In this document: positions 45,401 through 55,315 of the stretch, piece by piece
How the letters are laid out: the number at the start of each line of letters is the position of its first letter
Numbering within the stretch: position 1 is the first letter of the stretch
Assembly: GCA_015654635.1 (NCBI GenBank)
Contig: JAATGP010000049.1
Coordinates: 1-64,000 of the forward strand
Reading direction: 5' to 3'
From: Alphaproteobacteria bacterium
Lineage (GTDB): Bacteria > Pseudomonadota > Alphaproteobacteria > Micropepsales > Micropepsaceae
DNA: 64,000 bases
Made by a program: the position numbers and the translations under genes
Notes under the pieces: model-generated
Told to the model about the DNA's origin: nothing
Seen by the model: only the letters and a program-made list of their open reading frames with translations
Databases searched by the model: none

Positions 45401-46582
45401 CTATTTCAGCGCCAGATTTTTGGCGATCATGGCGCTGCGCTGGGCCACGCAGGCTGCCGAGGTCAGGGGATCTTCCGGCGTGTTGATCACATAATCGATC
45501 AGCCGCTCTACGCTAGAAGTTGCCACGTGCAGCCGTGTGTCGGACGAGGCATAATAGATGAAGACTTCACCCTTCTCATTGGCGATCCAGCCATTGGAAA
45601 ACACCACATTGGAGACATCGCCGACGCGTTCGGCCCCTTCCGGCGCAATGAAGTAGCCGCTTGGTGCGTGGGTCACACGCCAAGGCTCGTTCAAATCCGT
45701 CATGAACATATAGAGCACATAGCGCAGTCCCGCCGCGGTGTTGCGCACGCCATGGGCCAGATTGAGCCAGCCCTTCGCCGTCTTGATCGGCGCTGGGCCC
45801 TGACCATTCTTCACCTCTTTGATGGTGTGATAGACCTTCTTGTCGATCACCACCTCGGTCTCGATCACCGCATGGGTCATGTCGTCGGCAAGGCCCCAGC
45901 CGATGCCGCCGCCACTGCCGACGCTGATGAAACCATCCTGCGGACGGGTATAGAGCGCGTATTTGCCATTCACGAATTCGGCATGCAGCACGACGTTGCG
46001 CTGCTGGCCGGAGCGGGTGACAAGATCGGGCAGACGCTCCCAGGCGACAAGGTCTTTCGTGCGCGCGATACCGCATTGGGCGTCGGCCGCGGAAGCGTCG
46101 TTGGGGAGGTTTTTGTCTTTGTGCTCGGTGCAGAACAGCCCATAAATCCAGCCATCCTCATGCGCCGTCAGCCGCATGTCGTAGACATTGGTGTCAGGCT
46201 CATCGGTCTGCGGCAGGGCCATGGGATAATCCCAGAAACGGAAACGGTCCACGCCCGTGGGACTTTCGGCAACGGCGAAAAAGGATTTGCGATCCATCCC
46301 TTCCATCCGCACCACGATGAGATATTTGCCGCCGCGATAGATCGCGCCAGCATTAAACGTCGCGTTGATGCCGAGCCTTTCCATCAGGAAGGGATTTGCC
46401 GCTGGATCGAGATCGTAGCGCCAGAACAACGGCGCATGTTCGGCCGTGACAACAGAATTTTCCCAGCGCTGATAGATGCCGTTATGGGCTGCCAGCGGAT
46501 GGTTCACGCGGGTCACCAATTGCTCATGGGCAGCAGAGAGCGTCGTAAGACGCGAAGCGAAGGTTTCGTCGGTGGGAAACAT
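45401..46582 (-). CDS. GH130 phosphorylase (4-O-beta-D-mannosyl-D-glucose phosphorylase type)
   Basis: Cytosolic phosphorolysis of beta-1,4-mannosyl-glucose (or mannobiose) to mannose-1-phosphate and sugar. A five-bladed propeller with the GH130_1 stretch [25 protein letters not shown] followed by [11 protein letters not shown]; the catalytic aspartate corresponds to D135 (NVYDMRLT). 393 aa agrees with characterised MGP enzymes, and no signal peptide is present. It starts 10 bp after the GH26 stop, so both are one operon. Man-Glc versus mannobiose preference needs assay. Confidence 0.88.
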   Translation of the reverse strand: MFPTDETFASRLTTLSAAHEQLVTRVNHPLAAHNGIYQRWENSVVTAEHAPLFWRYDLDPAANPFLMERLGINATFNAGAIYRGGKYLIVVRMEGMDRKSFFAVAESPTGVDRFRFWDYPMALPQTDEPDTNVYDMRLTAHEDGWIYGLFCTEHKDKNLPNDASAADAQCGIARTKDLVAWERLPDLVTRSGQQRNVVLHAEFVNGKYALYTRPQDGFISVGSGGGIGWGLADDMTHAVIETEVVIDKKVYHTIKEVKNGQGPAPIKTAKGWLNLAHGVRNTAAGLRYVLYMFMTDLNEPWRVTHAPSGYFIAPEGAERVGDVSNVVFSNGWIANEKGEVFIYYASSDTRLHVATSSVERLIDYVINTPEDPLTSAACVAQRSAMIAKNLALK

Positions 46583-46592
46583 GGAGCGCTCT

Positions 46593-47705
46593 TTAATGTA
46601 GTTTGACGGGACAGATGGGATTGGGCTTATGCAAGGGACTGGGATTGCTCACATGCGCTGCCAAGGTGGAACGGAAAGCCGGCGGCAATGCGTCGAGGGC
46701 TAAGATGCGTGGCAATTTGAAAAAGGCCGCCACCTGTTCGGGCTTGTTGCAGGCGGGGCATTCCCCGTTCCAGGTCCAGCCGACATTCAAATTGTCGCCC
46801 CAGAGTAGCACATAAGACGGATTGATCTCGTCCAACAGCTTGGCACCCGGCACAAGGCCCACTTCGGTAATGGCAAAACTCGCTGATTCGCCAAGCTTGG
46901 TGAGATTGGTTTTCGCCGCGGCGAATTTCGGAGTATTGGGATCAGGCTCATACATATCGGTGCCGACCAGATCTGGCTTGTGGCGTTTGGGAAAATAGCG
47001 CGCCGCATCGGGCGCCTCGCGATCGACCGAAAATATCCAAATCAGATTATCGAGCTTTTCCTTCACCACCAACTCGTCATAGAGCGCGTCCCACAATTCC
47101 GGCAATGCGTCCTGTTTGCCCCACCAGAACCAATTGCCATTCATTTCGTGATAGGGGCGCAATAGCACCACCACGCCTTCGCCCCGCAGCTTGTGCAGCA
47201 CCTTGGCCATGGCCCGTACATCGGCAAGCCACAATGCATTCTCGCGCGTTCCTGCCGTCAGCACCGCTTTCAAAGTTTCGGCATTCATCGCCTTTTTTGC
47301 GCATTCGTAGTATTCACCGCGCGGGCAGATTTCGACGGGATTGCGCTGGTGCCACGACATAGTAACGAGGCCGCCCGCCGCCGATTGCGTCAAGGCACGG
47401 TCGATCAAATAAGCGGGGTAAGGTGGATAGGCGATGGTGTTCATCAACTCCAGCCCCAGCACCGCCGGGCGCTCGCCCGTCAAGGTCTTTAGGCGATCCG
47501 CCGAGGTGCAATCGATATAGGCTTCGTACTCATTGACCTGCACCCCTGCCAGCGTCTTTTTTTGCACCGGCAACTCGGCCAAATAGCTGAGGATTGCCGC
47601 GCGTTTTCCCTTAATTTCTGTCGTAAGAGTCTTGGGCGCCGCAACACTGGGAATCAGGGCGAGGGCGACGAATCCGGCCGCCCCCAACAACCCGGCAAAA
47701 CGCAT
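46593..47705 (-). CDS. GH26 endo-beta-1,4-mannanase
   Basis: Secreted TIM-barrel mannanase, 370 aa. The signal peptide ([22 protein letters not shown]) precedes [13 protein letters not shown], the acid/base E187 in [16 protein letters not shown] and the nucleophile E281 in SFAITEVGL, with [10 protein letters not shown] upstream, all GH26 landmarks. It is the first gene of the GH26-GH130 operon and is divergent from an aldo/keto reductase. It would release manno- or glucomanno-oligosaccharides for import by the TonB receptor. Confidence 0.9.
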   Translation of the reverse strand: MRFAGLLGAAGFVALALIPSVAAPKTLTTEIKGKRAAILSYLAELPVQKKTLAGVQVNEYEAYIDCTSADRLKTLTGERPAVLGLELMNTIAYPPYPAYLIDRALTQSAAGGLVTMSWHQRNPVEICPRGEYYECAKKAMNAETLKAVLTAGTRENALWLADVRAMAKVLHKLRGEGVVVLLRPYHEMNGNWFWWGKQDALPELWDALYDELVVKEKLDNLIWIFSVDREAPDAARYFPKRHKPDLVGTDMYEPDPNTPKFAAAKTNLTKLGESASFAITEVGLVPGAKLLDEINPSYVLLWGDNLNVGWTWNGECPACNKPEQVAAFFKLPRILALDALPPAFRSTLAAHVSNPSPLHKPNPICPVKLH

Positions 47706-47763
47706 TTTCTCTTCCTCGCGATATTTGTTCTGTTGCGGAATTCTAGCTATAGGATGATCTTAT

Positions 47764-47777
47764 CACAACGCTTACAC
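47764..47777. promoter_or_regulatory. Possible LacI-type half operator between GH26 and aldo/keto reductase genes
   Basis: CACAACGCTTACAC shares CGCTTAC with the two receptor operators and lies in the 88-bp divergent space, 17 bp before the reductase start. The palindrome is poor, so this is tentative. Confidence 0.3.
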
Positions 47778-47793
47778 AGTCAGGGGAACGGCC

Positions 47794-48663
47794 ATGTTGG
47801 GACTGTCGGAACGCGACAAAAAGCGGCTCGCCTATGGGTTTTGGCGCTACACCGAAGACCGGGTCGATGACGCCATTGCCATGCTGTCGTTAGCCCGCGA
47901 AAATGGTATCGATCACTTCGACACCGCTGACGTTTATGGTGGCGCCAGCGGTTTTGGCGGCGCGGAGCGGCTGCTCGGTGCGGTTCGCAAAAAGGCGCCG
48001 AAACTGTTCGATGGGGTAACCCTGGCGACCAAGGCGGGCTGCGACATGGCAAGCCCCTACCAATCGTCGCCAGCCTATTTGAAGGCCGCTGTTGATGCCA
48101 GTTTGTCGCGCCTTGGTATCGCACGGATCGATCTTTTCTATATTCACCGGCCCGATCTTCTCACCCATCCCGCGGATGCGGCAGGGGCGCTCGACGATCT
48201 CGTCGCGGCGGGCAAAATCGCCACCGTAGGCGTCTCCAACTATTCCGTGCCCCAGATCGAAGCCTTGACCAAATACATGAAGGCTCCCCTTCGTGCCCAT
48301 CAGATCGAATTTTCTGCTGGCCACGTTGCACCTGTCTTCGACGGTACGCTCGATCAAGCCATGAAGCGCCATATTGCGATTCCGGCCTGGTCGCCGATGG
48401 CTGGGGGACGGCTGGGCGCGCATGGCCCGGAGGCTTTCGCCGCGGTGCGTGCCGTTTTGGCGCGGCTTGCCGGTGAGCATGGCGCGACACCCACCGCCAT
48501 CGCCATAGCATTCCTGCTGCTGCACCCAGCTTCGGTGACGCCGATTCTTGGCAGCACGCAACCGGAGCGCTTGCGCGAAGCGCTGGGGGGCTTGTCGGTT
48601 ACGCTCAGCCGACGCGATTGGTACGACATTGTCGAAGCCGCGCGCGGCGAGCGGATGCCCTAA
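47794..48663 (+). CDS. Aldo/keto reductase
   Basis: NADPH-dependent TIM-barrel oxidoreductase, 289 aa. Catalytic tetrad regions are visible: DHFDTADVYGG (Asp, Tyr), LATKAG (Lys) and DLFYIHRPD (His); the cofactor-binding end reads VTPILGSTQPERLREAL. It is divergent from GH26 with 88 bp between starts and could reduce a sugar from mannan breakdown, which is inference from position. ATG follows CAGGGGAAC. Confidence 0.85.
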   Translation: MLGLSERDKKRLAYGFWRYTEDRVDDAIAMLSLARENGIDHFDTADVYGGASGFGGAERLLGAVRKKAPKLFDGVTLATKAGCDMASPYQSSPAYLKAAVDASLSRLGIARIDLFYIHRPDLLTHPADAAGALDDLVAAGKIATVGVSNYSVPQIEALTKYMKAPLRAHQIEFSAGHVAPVFDGTLDQAMKRHIAIPAWSPMAGGRLGAHGPEAFAAVRAVLARLAGEHGATPTAIAIAFLLLHPASVTPILGSTQPERLREALGGLSVTLSRRDWYDIVEAARGERMP

Positions 48664-48792
48664 CCGTCCGGAAACTTAGCCCGCGTTCGGTATCGGGCGA
48701 CGATTAGCATGCGTGACATCTTCGCCCTCGCGGACGTAGAATGAACTCACCGGCATGACGTAACCGCCGGTCGTCGTTAGGCGTTTAACGCC

Positions 48793-50316
48793 ATGGCCGA
48801 TGAAATCGAAATCAAATTGAAGGCAGCGGGGCCGGCGCTGAAAGCCGTGCGAAAGCTCGGCTGGCTGATGGCCTTGGCCCAAACCAAACCCAAGCGGGCG
48901 AATTTGCGCTCGGTCTATTTCGACACTGCCAAGCGGACGCTGCAAGAACGCGGCCTTACCTTGCGTGTGCGCCATATAGGGAAAAAGCGCCTGCAGACGG
49001 TCAAGGCGAACGGCAGGGGTATTTTTGCGCGCCATGAATGGGAATGCGGCGTCACCGGCGACAAACCCGATCTTGCTTCTTTGCCGCGACAGGCGCGCAA
49101 ACGCCTCGGCAAATTGGAAGGCTTGCGTCCGGTCTTTGAAACGGTGGTTTCGCGCACCACCATCCCACTGCTTTACGACGGCACATCGATCGAGCTGGCA
49201 CTTGATTCCGGTATCATCAAAGCGGGCCGGCGTCGCGAGCCTGTCAGCGAAGTCGAAATCGAGTTGAGGGGTGGTGATCCGGCTGGCCTTAGCGCTCTTG
49301 CGGAAAGGCTAGCAAGTGAGGTCGCAGTAACCTTCGAAGTGCGGGCGAAATCCGAGCGTGGCTATCGGCTCGCTCGTGGTAAATTGACTGGCGCCGTGTA
49401 TGCGCAGGATGTCGAACTCGATACCAGCATGACGGCCGCTGAAGCCTTCCGCGCCATCGCGATGGAGTGTCTGCGGCATCTGTCCAGTAATGAGGTGCCT
49501 GTGTTGGCCGGTGACGCGGAAGCTGTCCATCAGATGCGCGTAGGCCTGCGCCGTCTGCGCGCGGCGATGTCCCTGATGCGAGAGATGCTGAGCGATGGCC
49601 AAAGCCAAGCCGTCAAAACGGAGCTTAAATGGCTGACAGAGCAGCTGGGACCGGCGCGCGATTTCGACGTCTTTGTGCGCGACAGCGTGGCTCCGCTCGC
49701 CAAAGAAGCCAGCGGTATGAAAGTGCTCAAGAAGGAGATGGAACAGCAGCGCGATGAAGCTTTTGCGCGGGCGCGCCTGGCTGTGGCAGATGAGCGTTAT
49801 CGTCGTCTTATCTTGGCCGTCGCCTTGTGGCTGGCAAATGGTGGTTGGGCCAGCGATGAAGATTTGATGCAGCGCGCGCGCCGCGAGCGCCCGATCCTCT
49901 CCTTTGCTAGAGAAACCTTGGCGACGCGTACGCGCAAAGTGGTCAAGAAGGCGCGCAAAGTGGAGACGCTCGAACCGCGGGCGCGCCACAAATTGCGCAT
50001 CGCCGCCAAGAAACTGCGCTATGCCGGGGAATTCTTTGCCGCGCTCTATATCGGCAAAAAAGCCAAGGCACGACAGCAAAAGGTGAGTGCCAGCCTGGAA
50101 GCGTTGCAAAACGCTCTTGGTCGCCTCAACGATTTTTCGATCCATCAGAAAATGGCTGGAAAGATCATTGCGGCGCCAAAGACGGCAGGCAGCCGGAAAG
50201 AAGCCTATGGCTTCGGCATCGTCACCGGCCACGAACTCGGCGAGAGCAAGGGATTTCTTGCCGCTGCACGCAAAGCCTGCGGGCAGCTGAAAGCGCACAC
50301 GCCGTTTTGGGCGTGA
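48793..50316 (+). CDS. CYTH-CHAD domain protein (inorganic triphosphatase type)
   Basis: A 507-aa cytosolic protein. The N-terminal CYTH tunnel domain carries ExExK as E4-I-E6-I-K8 and later charged strand motifs (RSVYFDTAKRTLQERGLTLRVR, EVEIELRGG, FEVRAKSERGYRL), typical of triphosphate-binding enzymes such as YgiF. The C-terminal CHAD domain (about 215-505) is helical with conserved His/Arg: VHQMRVGLRRLRAAMSL and RHKLRIAAKKLRYAGEFF. CHAD domains bind polyphosphate. It is monocistronic; no ppk gene is visible nearby. Confidence 0.9.
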   Translation: MADEIEIKLKAAGPALKAVRKLGWLMALAQTKPKRANLRSVYFDTAKRTLQERGLTLRVRHIGKKRLQTVKANGRGIFARHEWECGVTGDKPDLASLPRQARKRLGKLEGLRPVFETVVSRTTIPLLYDGTSIELALDSGIIKAGRRREPVSEVEIELRGGDPAGLSALAERLASEVAVTFEVRAKSERGYRLARGKLTGAVYAQDVELDTSMTAAEAFRAIAMECLRHLSSNEVPVLAGDAEAVHQMRVGLRRLRAAMSLMREMLSDGQSQAVKTELKWLTEQLGPARDFDVFVRDSVAPLAKEASGMKVLKKEMEQQRDEAFARARLAVADERYRRLILAVALWLANGGWASDEDLMQRARRERPILSFARETLATRTRKVVKKARKVETLEPRARHKLRIAAKKLRYAGEFFAALYIGKKAKARQQKVSASLEALQNALGRLNDFSIHQKMAGKIIAAPKTAGSRKEAYGFGIVTGHELGESKGFLAAARKACGQLKAHTPFWA

Positions 50317-50333
50317 TCGCTCCCGCGTTTTCG

Positions 50334-51212
50334 TTAGCGCACTTGTGTCAGCGTACAGATGAGCCGCGCCCGCGCCCCGGCGGTCGCGCAATCCATTGAC
50401 TCAAACGGTGCTTTGGCCCCTTCCAAGGGGATAAAGGCGACCAGCCCATTGGGCTGCTCCTTGCAGCGGAATTCGACAATGTGGCGCTGCTTCACCGTTT
50501 CGCGTCCCATCAGATGCAGGGCTTCCACCGTGCAGGGCACATGGTTTTGTGCAAGGGCGTTATTGAAGGTCTGCTCGGTAATAAGGGGCGCGCCGGTGCT
50601 CGACATTGTGCAGCGAATCCCGTGCTGAAAGGCCTCAACACAGCTTTGCACCGAGATTGGTCTTGTCGAACCGGGCAGGGGATTGGCGATCACAAAGCCG
50701 GTGCCGCCCGTACAGGCGACTTCGGTGAGTTCGCTATGCGTCGAAGTCTCCTCGCCCATCGTATGAAACTTGGTCACCGCGCAGCTACTGCCGAGACCCT
50801 TTAGAATATTTGCCGCCATCGCTTTCAGATCGGCATTGACGGGAAGGCTGCAGGACGGACCGGGCGGATTGCCGCTAGCGACGTCGGCCGCGCGCGTCGC
50901 ATCCGCAGCGATACAGGAAAATCCGACAACGGGTTCCGGCTCCTGCTCCACCAGGAAATAGCCGATGCCGCTTTTGCAGGCCGTCTCAAAGGTGCGCACA
51001 TGCACCTCTTTGCCGTTTACCACGGCCTGTCCGTCATTGAACAACGCCGCATCGCTGACCTCGCAGGACAGATTGATAGACCGCACCAATGTTGCGGCGT
51101 CGGCCATCACTTGTTCCTTGCTGGGCGGGGCTTTGGCTTTGCCATAGGAGGGAACGGCTGTCTGCGCGACGGCCAAAAGCACCAGAATCGAAATTCTTGA
51201 CAACAAACGCAT
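50334..51212 (-). CDS. Secreted Cys-rich protein with three internal repeats
   Basis: Function unknown, 292 aa. A signal peptide (MRLLSRISILVLLAVAQTAVPSYG) is followed by three copies of a domain of about 75 residues beginning near LVRSINLSCEVSDAAL, ILKGLGSSCAVTKFHTMG and ALAQNHVPCTVEALHLMG. Each has C near the start, a second C before a Gly-rich turn (FETACKSGIGYFL, EVACTGGTGFVI, EFRCKEQPNGLVAF) and one or two at the end (FSCIAAD, SCVEAFQHGIRC, DCATAGARARLIC). Disulfide-linked periplasmic repeats are likely. Convergent with the CYTH-CHAD gene. Confidence 0.7.
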   Translation of the reverse strand: MRLLSRISILVLLAVAQTAVPSYGKAKAPPSKEQVMADAATLVRSINLSCEVSDAALFNDGQAVVNGKEVHVRTFETACKSGIGYFLVEQEPEPVVGFSCIAADATRAADVASGNPPGPSCSLPVNADLKAMAANILKGLGSSCAVTKFHTMGEETSTHSELTEVACTGGTGFVIANPLPGSTRPISVQSCVEAFQHGIRCTMSSTGAPLITEQTFNNALAQNHVPCTVEALHLMGRETVKQRHIVEFRCKEQPNGLVAFIPLEGAKAPFESMDCATAGARARLICTLTQVR

Positions 51213-51380
51213 AACGCAGGGTTCCCGCCAAAATTCTTATCAAGATTAGCCGCAAAAAAGCGAAGACCAAAGCCCAGGCTTTGAAGGCTGGAACCATGTC
51301 GCGCGATTGCGGCGCTTTCCCGGCGAACGTCGGCCTTTGTGTTAGTCTGTCGCCCAGCAAGAAGCATGGGGCGCAATCAT

Positions 51381-51626
51381 GCGGCTGGAGGTGTTTTTCG
51401 TATTCCTCTCAAAGAGTCCCGCTATCGGCTAGCGGCGGAACGGGGCTGGGCAGCGCTTGCCAAAGCCGTCGATAGCGAAGGACGTCTGGGCTACGTGCAG
51501 CCCATCGGTTTTGCCCCCGATCAGGGCAGCAAAGACGGCACACAACCTTTCGGCGTCGGTGCTTTTCTGCTTGCAGGCACCGCGATGGCTGAGATGGAAG
51601 AGACCAACCAGGTCTTACACCGCTAA
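51381..51626 (+). pseudogene. C-terminal remnant of a GH88/GH105 unsaturated glucuronyl/rhamnogalacturonyl hydrolase
   Basis: An 80-residue stretch reading [20 protein letters not shown] then [14 protein letters not shown] and [19 protein letters not shown] matches the C-terminal end of GH88/GH105 (YesR/YteR-like) alpha/alpha-barrel hydrolases. The preceding 170 bases contain no more of the barrel in any frame, so the gene is truncated. Its 3' end runs into the stop of the molybdenum hydroxylase gene on the other strand. Probably left by a deletion that removed a pectin-related gene. Confidence 0.65.
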
Positions 51627-53849
51627 AGTTTTCTCATCGATCGGCAGGGAACGCACGCGCTTGCCGGTGGCAGCGAAGATCGCATTCGTGACCGCCGGAA
51701 TCACGGGCGGGAACACCGGCTCGCCCAAGCCTGTGGGACTGTTGTCGGAGAGCACGAACGCGATCTCCATCGGCGGTACCTGATGCATTGTTACCGGCAT
51801 ATGGCTATCGAAATTCGTCTGCACCGTTCGCCCATTGGCAAACGTGATCTTCTGATTGAGGGCATGGCTAAGCGCATCAACAATGCCGCCTTGGCATTGG
51901 TTCTCGGCCCCCATGGGATTGACGATCTGGCGCCCGACATCGACCGCCGACCAAATCTTATGGATCGTAAGAACACCGTCTTTGGCCACGCTTACCTCCG
52001 CCACTTCGGCGGCGTAGCCGAGATGGCAATAGGCAAAGGCCACACCGAGACCGGTGCGCGGCGGGAGTGCTCGGCCCCAACCTGACATCTGGCGCACTTT
52101 TTCCAGCACACCGCGGGAACGGCCGGTTGACAGTCCGTCGCCCCGTCCAGGCAATTTCTCGTCTTTGCCGAGCAGTTCGAGCTGAAATTCCATCGGATCT
52201 TTGCCCGCCGCATGGGCGAGCTCATCGATGAAGGATTGGAATACCCAAACCAATGCGTTTTCGCCGGGCGCGCGCAGCGGCCCCATGGGAATGCCGGTCT
52301 GAATGAGCGAAGCATCATAGATCATATTCGGTATGCGGCCTGCAGGATAGGAATCCGGCGACATCCCGGCGCAGCTGGCGAATTTCTTGTCTTTGCCGAA
52401 ACTGACGAAATGATGCTTCCAGGCCACCGGCTTGCCGTCTTTGTCGAGGCCTGCCTTGATCTGATGCCAGCCGCCGGGGCGATAAAAATCGTGCCCGATA
52501 TCGTCAGCGCGACTCCACACCAGTTTCACCGGCGCGCCTACGGTTTTGGAAATCCAGGCCGCTTCGACCATATAGTCATTCATCAGGCGTCGTCCGAAGC
52601 CGCCGCCCGAGCGCGTCATGTGTACGATGATGTCTTTCACATCCATGCCCAGGGTATGGGCGACAAGGCCGCGGCCGGATTCGGGCAATTGAGTCGGTGC
52701 CCAAAGCTCGGCTTTGCCATTGGCCACACGGGCGGTGCAATTCTGGGGCTCCAGTGTGACATGAGCGACAAAGGGATAGTCGTAGCGTGCTTCCACCGTT
52801 TTCGCGGCGATCTTCAAGGCGCTATCGGCATCGCCGGTATTCCGCAAAGAAAGTGTTGCGGGTTTGAGGAATAGCGCCTCGGCTTCCTTTGCCAGGCTCT
52901 CGGTGGAGGTGGTGGCATAAGGGCCTTCGTCCCACACCACCTGCAGGGCCTTGCGGGCTTTGTCTGCTTGCCACCAGCTCGTCGCCACGACCGCGACGCC
53001 AGGGAGCAGGCCGGAGGATACGGTGCCCCCTTCGGCCTCGAACACTTCCTTACTGCCGCCTTCGATGACAAACGCAGCCTTTACCCCAGGCATTTTCTTG
53101 ATCGCATCAAGATTGGCGTTTCTGACCTTGCCGCCGAACACTGGGCATTTCTGAAATACGGCGTAGAGCATACCCGGCAGGGTGACATCGATGCCATAAA
53201 GCGGGGCGCCCTTTACCAGTCTGGCGGAATCGATACCCACCGTCGGCTCACCAATGATGGTGAAAGTCTTGGGGTCTTTCAGCACCAGAGTTTTCGCGTC
53301 CGGGGCCTCGAAGCGCGAAGCCGCAGCCGCCAATTCGCCGTAACGGGCGCTCTTGTGGCTGGCGCCATGATAGACGACGCTTTTGCTGGTGGTGCATTCG
53401 CTTTCGGCGACGCTCCACTTCTTCGCTGCGGCTTTGACCAGCAGCGCGCGCGTTGCCGCGCCCACTTGGCGCATCGGCAGATAGTTTTCGGGCGTCATCA
53501 TACTGCCACCGGCATATTGACCTTTGAAAACGGTGGTATCGAGATCGGCTTGCGCGATCAAAACGTGCGACCAATCGGCGTCGAGTTCTTCGGCAATCAT
53601 CATCGCCAATGCGGTCTTGGCACCTTGGCCGACCTCAGGATTCTTCGCCATGATGGTGATGGTGTTATCCGGGGCGATTGTCACAAAGGCGTTGAGTTTG
53701 CCGTCGTCGCGGGTTTGATCTTTGGCAAAGGCGTACCAACCAACCATCAAGGCGCCACCGGCTGCCGCACTGGCGACCAGAACGGTCCTCCGCGTCGGAT
53801 GCACGGCTTTCACGCCTTCGATCACACGCTGGAGTTCTGTGGGAAGCAT
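51615..53849 (-). CDS. Molybdenum hydroxylase large subunit (isoquinoline 1-oxidoreductase beta-like)
   Basis: Molybdopterin-cytosine-dinucleotide-binding subunit of an aldehyde/N-heterocycle oxidoreductase, 744 aa. A twin-arginine leader ([16 protein letters not shown]) marks export with folded cofactor. Landmarks include [73 protein letters not shown] and the C-terminal [19 protein letters not shown] and GLGEP. The combination of one small and one large subunit without an FAD subunit fits the IorAB type, which passes electrons to a cytochrome. Cotranscribed after the Fe-S subunit, 3 bp apart. Confidence 0.9.
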   Translation of the reverse strand: MLPTELQRVIEGVKAVHPTRRTVLVASAAAGGALMVGWYAFAKDQTRDDGKLNAFVTIAPDNTITIMAKNPEVGQGAKTALAMMIAEELDADWSHVLIAQADLDTTVFKGQYAGGSMMTPENYLPMRQVGAATRALLVKAAAKKWSVAESECTTSKSVVYHGASHKSARYGELAAAASRFEAPDAKTLVLKDPKTFTIIGEPTVGIDSARLVKGAPLYGIDVTLPGMLYAVFQKCPVFGGKVRNANLDAIKKMPGVKAAFVIEGGSKEVFEAEGGTVSSGLLPGVAVVATSWWQADKARKALQVVWDEGPYATTSTESLAKEAEALFLKPATLSLRNTGDADSALKIAAKTVEARYDYPFVAHVTLEPQNCTARVANGKAELWAPTQLPESGRGLVAHTLGMDVKDIIVHMTRSGGGFGRRLMNDYMVEAAWISKTVGAPVKLVWSRADDIGHDFYRPGGWHQIKAGLDKDGKPVAWKHHFVSFGKDKKFASCAGMSPDSYPAGRIPNMIYDASLIQTGIPMGPLRAPGENALVWVFQSFIDELAHAAGKDPMEFQLELLGKDEKLPGRGDGLSTGRSRGVLEKVRQMSGWGRALPPRTGLGVAFAYCHLGYAAEVAEVSVAKDGVLTIHKIWSAVDVGRQIVNPMGAENQCQGGIVDALSHALNQKITFANGRTVQTNFDSHMPVTMHQVPPMEIAFVLSDNSPTGLGEPVFPPVIPAVTNAIFAATGKRVRSLPIDEKTLAV

Positions 53850-53852
53850 GGC

Positions 53853-54314
53853 TCAGGCCTCCTTCGCAGCAGCGAGTTTGATCGCTTGACGGATGCGCGT
53901 GTAAGTCCCGCAACGGCAGATATGACTGTCCATTGCAGTGGTGATATCGCCGTCGCTGGGCGCTGCGTTATGGCTGAGGAGGGCGGTCGCTTCCATGATC
54001 TGTCCCGGCTGGCAATAGCCGCATTGCATAACATCGACCTTCAGCCATGCTTCCTGCACGCGTCGGCCGGCGGGCGTTTTTGCGATACCTTCGATAGTGG
54101 TGATTTTCGATGTCCCGAGCGAAGAAACCGTCATCAGGCAGGAGCGTACCGGCTCGCCATCCATATGCACCGTGCAGGCGCCGCAAATGCCGGCGCCGCA
54201 GCCATACTTGGTGCCTTTAAGGTTCATTGCATCGCGTAGCACCCAGAGCAGCGGGGTATCGGGATCGACCTCCACCGAATGCTCCGTACCATTGACGTTC
54301 AGACGGTATTGCAT
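53853..54314 (-). CDS. Molybdenum hydroxylase small subunit with two [2Fe-2S] clusters
   Basis: Electron-transfer subunit of the neighbouring hydroxylase, 153 aa. The plant-ferredoxin-type cluster site is KYGCGAGICGACTVHMDGEPVRSC, and the helical cluster site has CGYCQPGQIM and HICRCGTYTRIRQAI. The N-terminus MQYRLNVNGTEHSVEVDPDTPLLWVLRD is standard; the ATG at 54314 follows GAGG, and the upstream extension of the frame is unlikely. The missing FAD subunit is normal for this branch. Confidence 0.93.
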   Translation of the reverse strand: MQYRLNVNGTEHSVEVDPDTPLLWVLRDAMNLKGTKYGCGAGICGACTVHMDGEPVRSCLMTVSSLGTSKITTIEGIAKTPAGRRVQEAWLKVDVMQCGYCQPGQIMEATALLSHNAAPSDGDITTAMDSHICRCGTYTRIRQAIKLAAAKEA

Positions 54315-54431
54315 GGCACACCTCGCTACCAGAAAATCTAGCACGAGTTGGCGTCCCCCGCGATGGGGGAGGCGCTGGTTACATGCCGTCAAAATCGCGT
54401 GATGACGTCACTCGGTGAGCCCAGGCGCCGC

Positions 54432-54460
54432 AAAAAGGGCCTGCGCTGGCGCAGACCCTT
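54432..54460 (-). terminator. Terminator of the CBM-like gene
   Basis: On the minus strand AAGGGTCTGCGC-cag-GCGCAGGCCCTT (one mismatch) runs into TTTTTG, about 50 bp after the stop. Confidence 0.75.
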
Positions 54461-54512
54461 CGCGAAAATGTCGCCGTTTGTCGTATCGCAGCGCAGTCGT
54501 TGGCGCTGCGGC

Positions 54513-55094
54513 CTACTTGTTATGAGGCAATTTGGTGCGGTCGTAATCCGGCCCAAAATCGAGCACGAAGACCGGTCCCAGATCGACGACCTGCACATCG
54601 CTGCCCAACTGCACGTTGACCACGAGCTTGCCTGCTTTGTAATCGGCATCGGCCACGCCCGAGGCGTAATACATCGTCCATTTGCGGGTGATGGACACTG
54701 GCCCTTCGCCAAAGGCCGTATAGGGCGCCTTGCTGAGACCGACAGTGACATTTGGCACGCTGACGGTTTCGCTGCCGGCGGGCGGCTCTTCGGCGCGGGC
54801 CCAATACGCGACCAAGATCACATCGCCTTTGCTTACCGGTTTGACGATGGGGTCCCAAGCTGCCGAGTCATAAGGATTGACGCCCTTCTTGGCGACGGTA
54901 ACCCGCATTGCCTTACCGGCTTGCACTGCGGGATCATCGTGCAGGGCGAAGGTAGCGCCATAGCCGGTCCAAGAATCCGCCGACGGGCTGTTGATCATAT
55001 TTTTGAGCGGATCGGTGGAATCAGCTTTGGTCTGGGCCTCTAGCGGCAGCAGAAAAAATACGCCCGCTAGAGCCGCGAGCACGACTTTTTGCAT
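54513..55094 (-). CDS. Secreted carbohydrate-binding-module-like beta-sandwich protein
   Basis: A 193-aa protein: signal peptide (MQKVVLAALAGVFFLLPLEA-Q) and one jelly-roll domain with SWTGYGATFALHDDPAVQAGKAMRVTVAKKG, SKGDVILVAYWARAEEP and a C-terminal GSDVQVVDLGPVFVLDFG. The pattern matches CBM4/9-type modules that usually come fused to xylanases, here standing alone. It might bind a polysaccharide at the cell surface or be a lectin-like periplasmic protein. Together with GH43, GH26, GH130 and the GH105 remnant it supports a plant-polysaccharide lifestyle. Confidence 0.7.
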   Translation of the reverse strand: MQKVVLAALAGVFFLLPLEAQTKADSTDPLKNMINSPSADSWTGYGATFALHDDPAVQAGKAMRVTVAKKGVNPYDSAAWDPIVKPVSKGDVILVAYWARAEEPPAGSETVSVPNVTVGLSKAPYTAFGEGPVSITRKWTMYYASGVADADYKAGKLVVNVQLGSDVQVVDLGPVFVLDFGPDYDRTKLPHNK

Positions 55095-55315
55095 GTTCTC
55101 CCCCTATTTTTGCGACCGGCTCATTGCGGCTGGCCTGCTTGTAACTGGGCGTAATTATTGGCGCGGGGTGTAAACGCTGTCGAGTTATTTCCTGGCCCAG
55201 TAACCGTTTACCAGCGGGCGCAGCGGATGTTACCGGTCACGCAGTCCGCTGCCGGGCACCTTTCCCCCCGCTTAGGGCGGCTTGAGGGCTAGACCAACCC
55301 GCGTTAGACAGGATC

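Noticed and set aside
45350..46606. Plus-strand frame of 418 codons opposite GH130
   Set aside because: Antisense shadow of the GH130 gene; no domain and His/Arg-rich bias.
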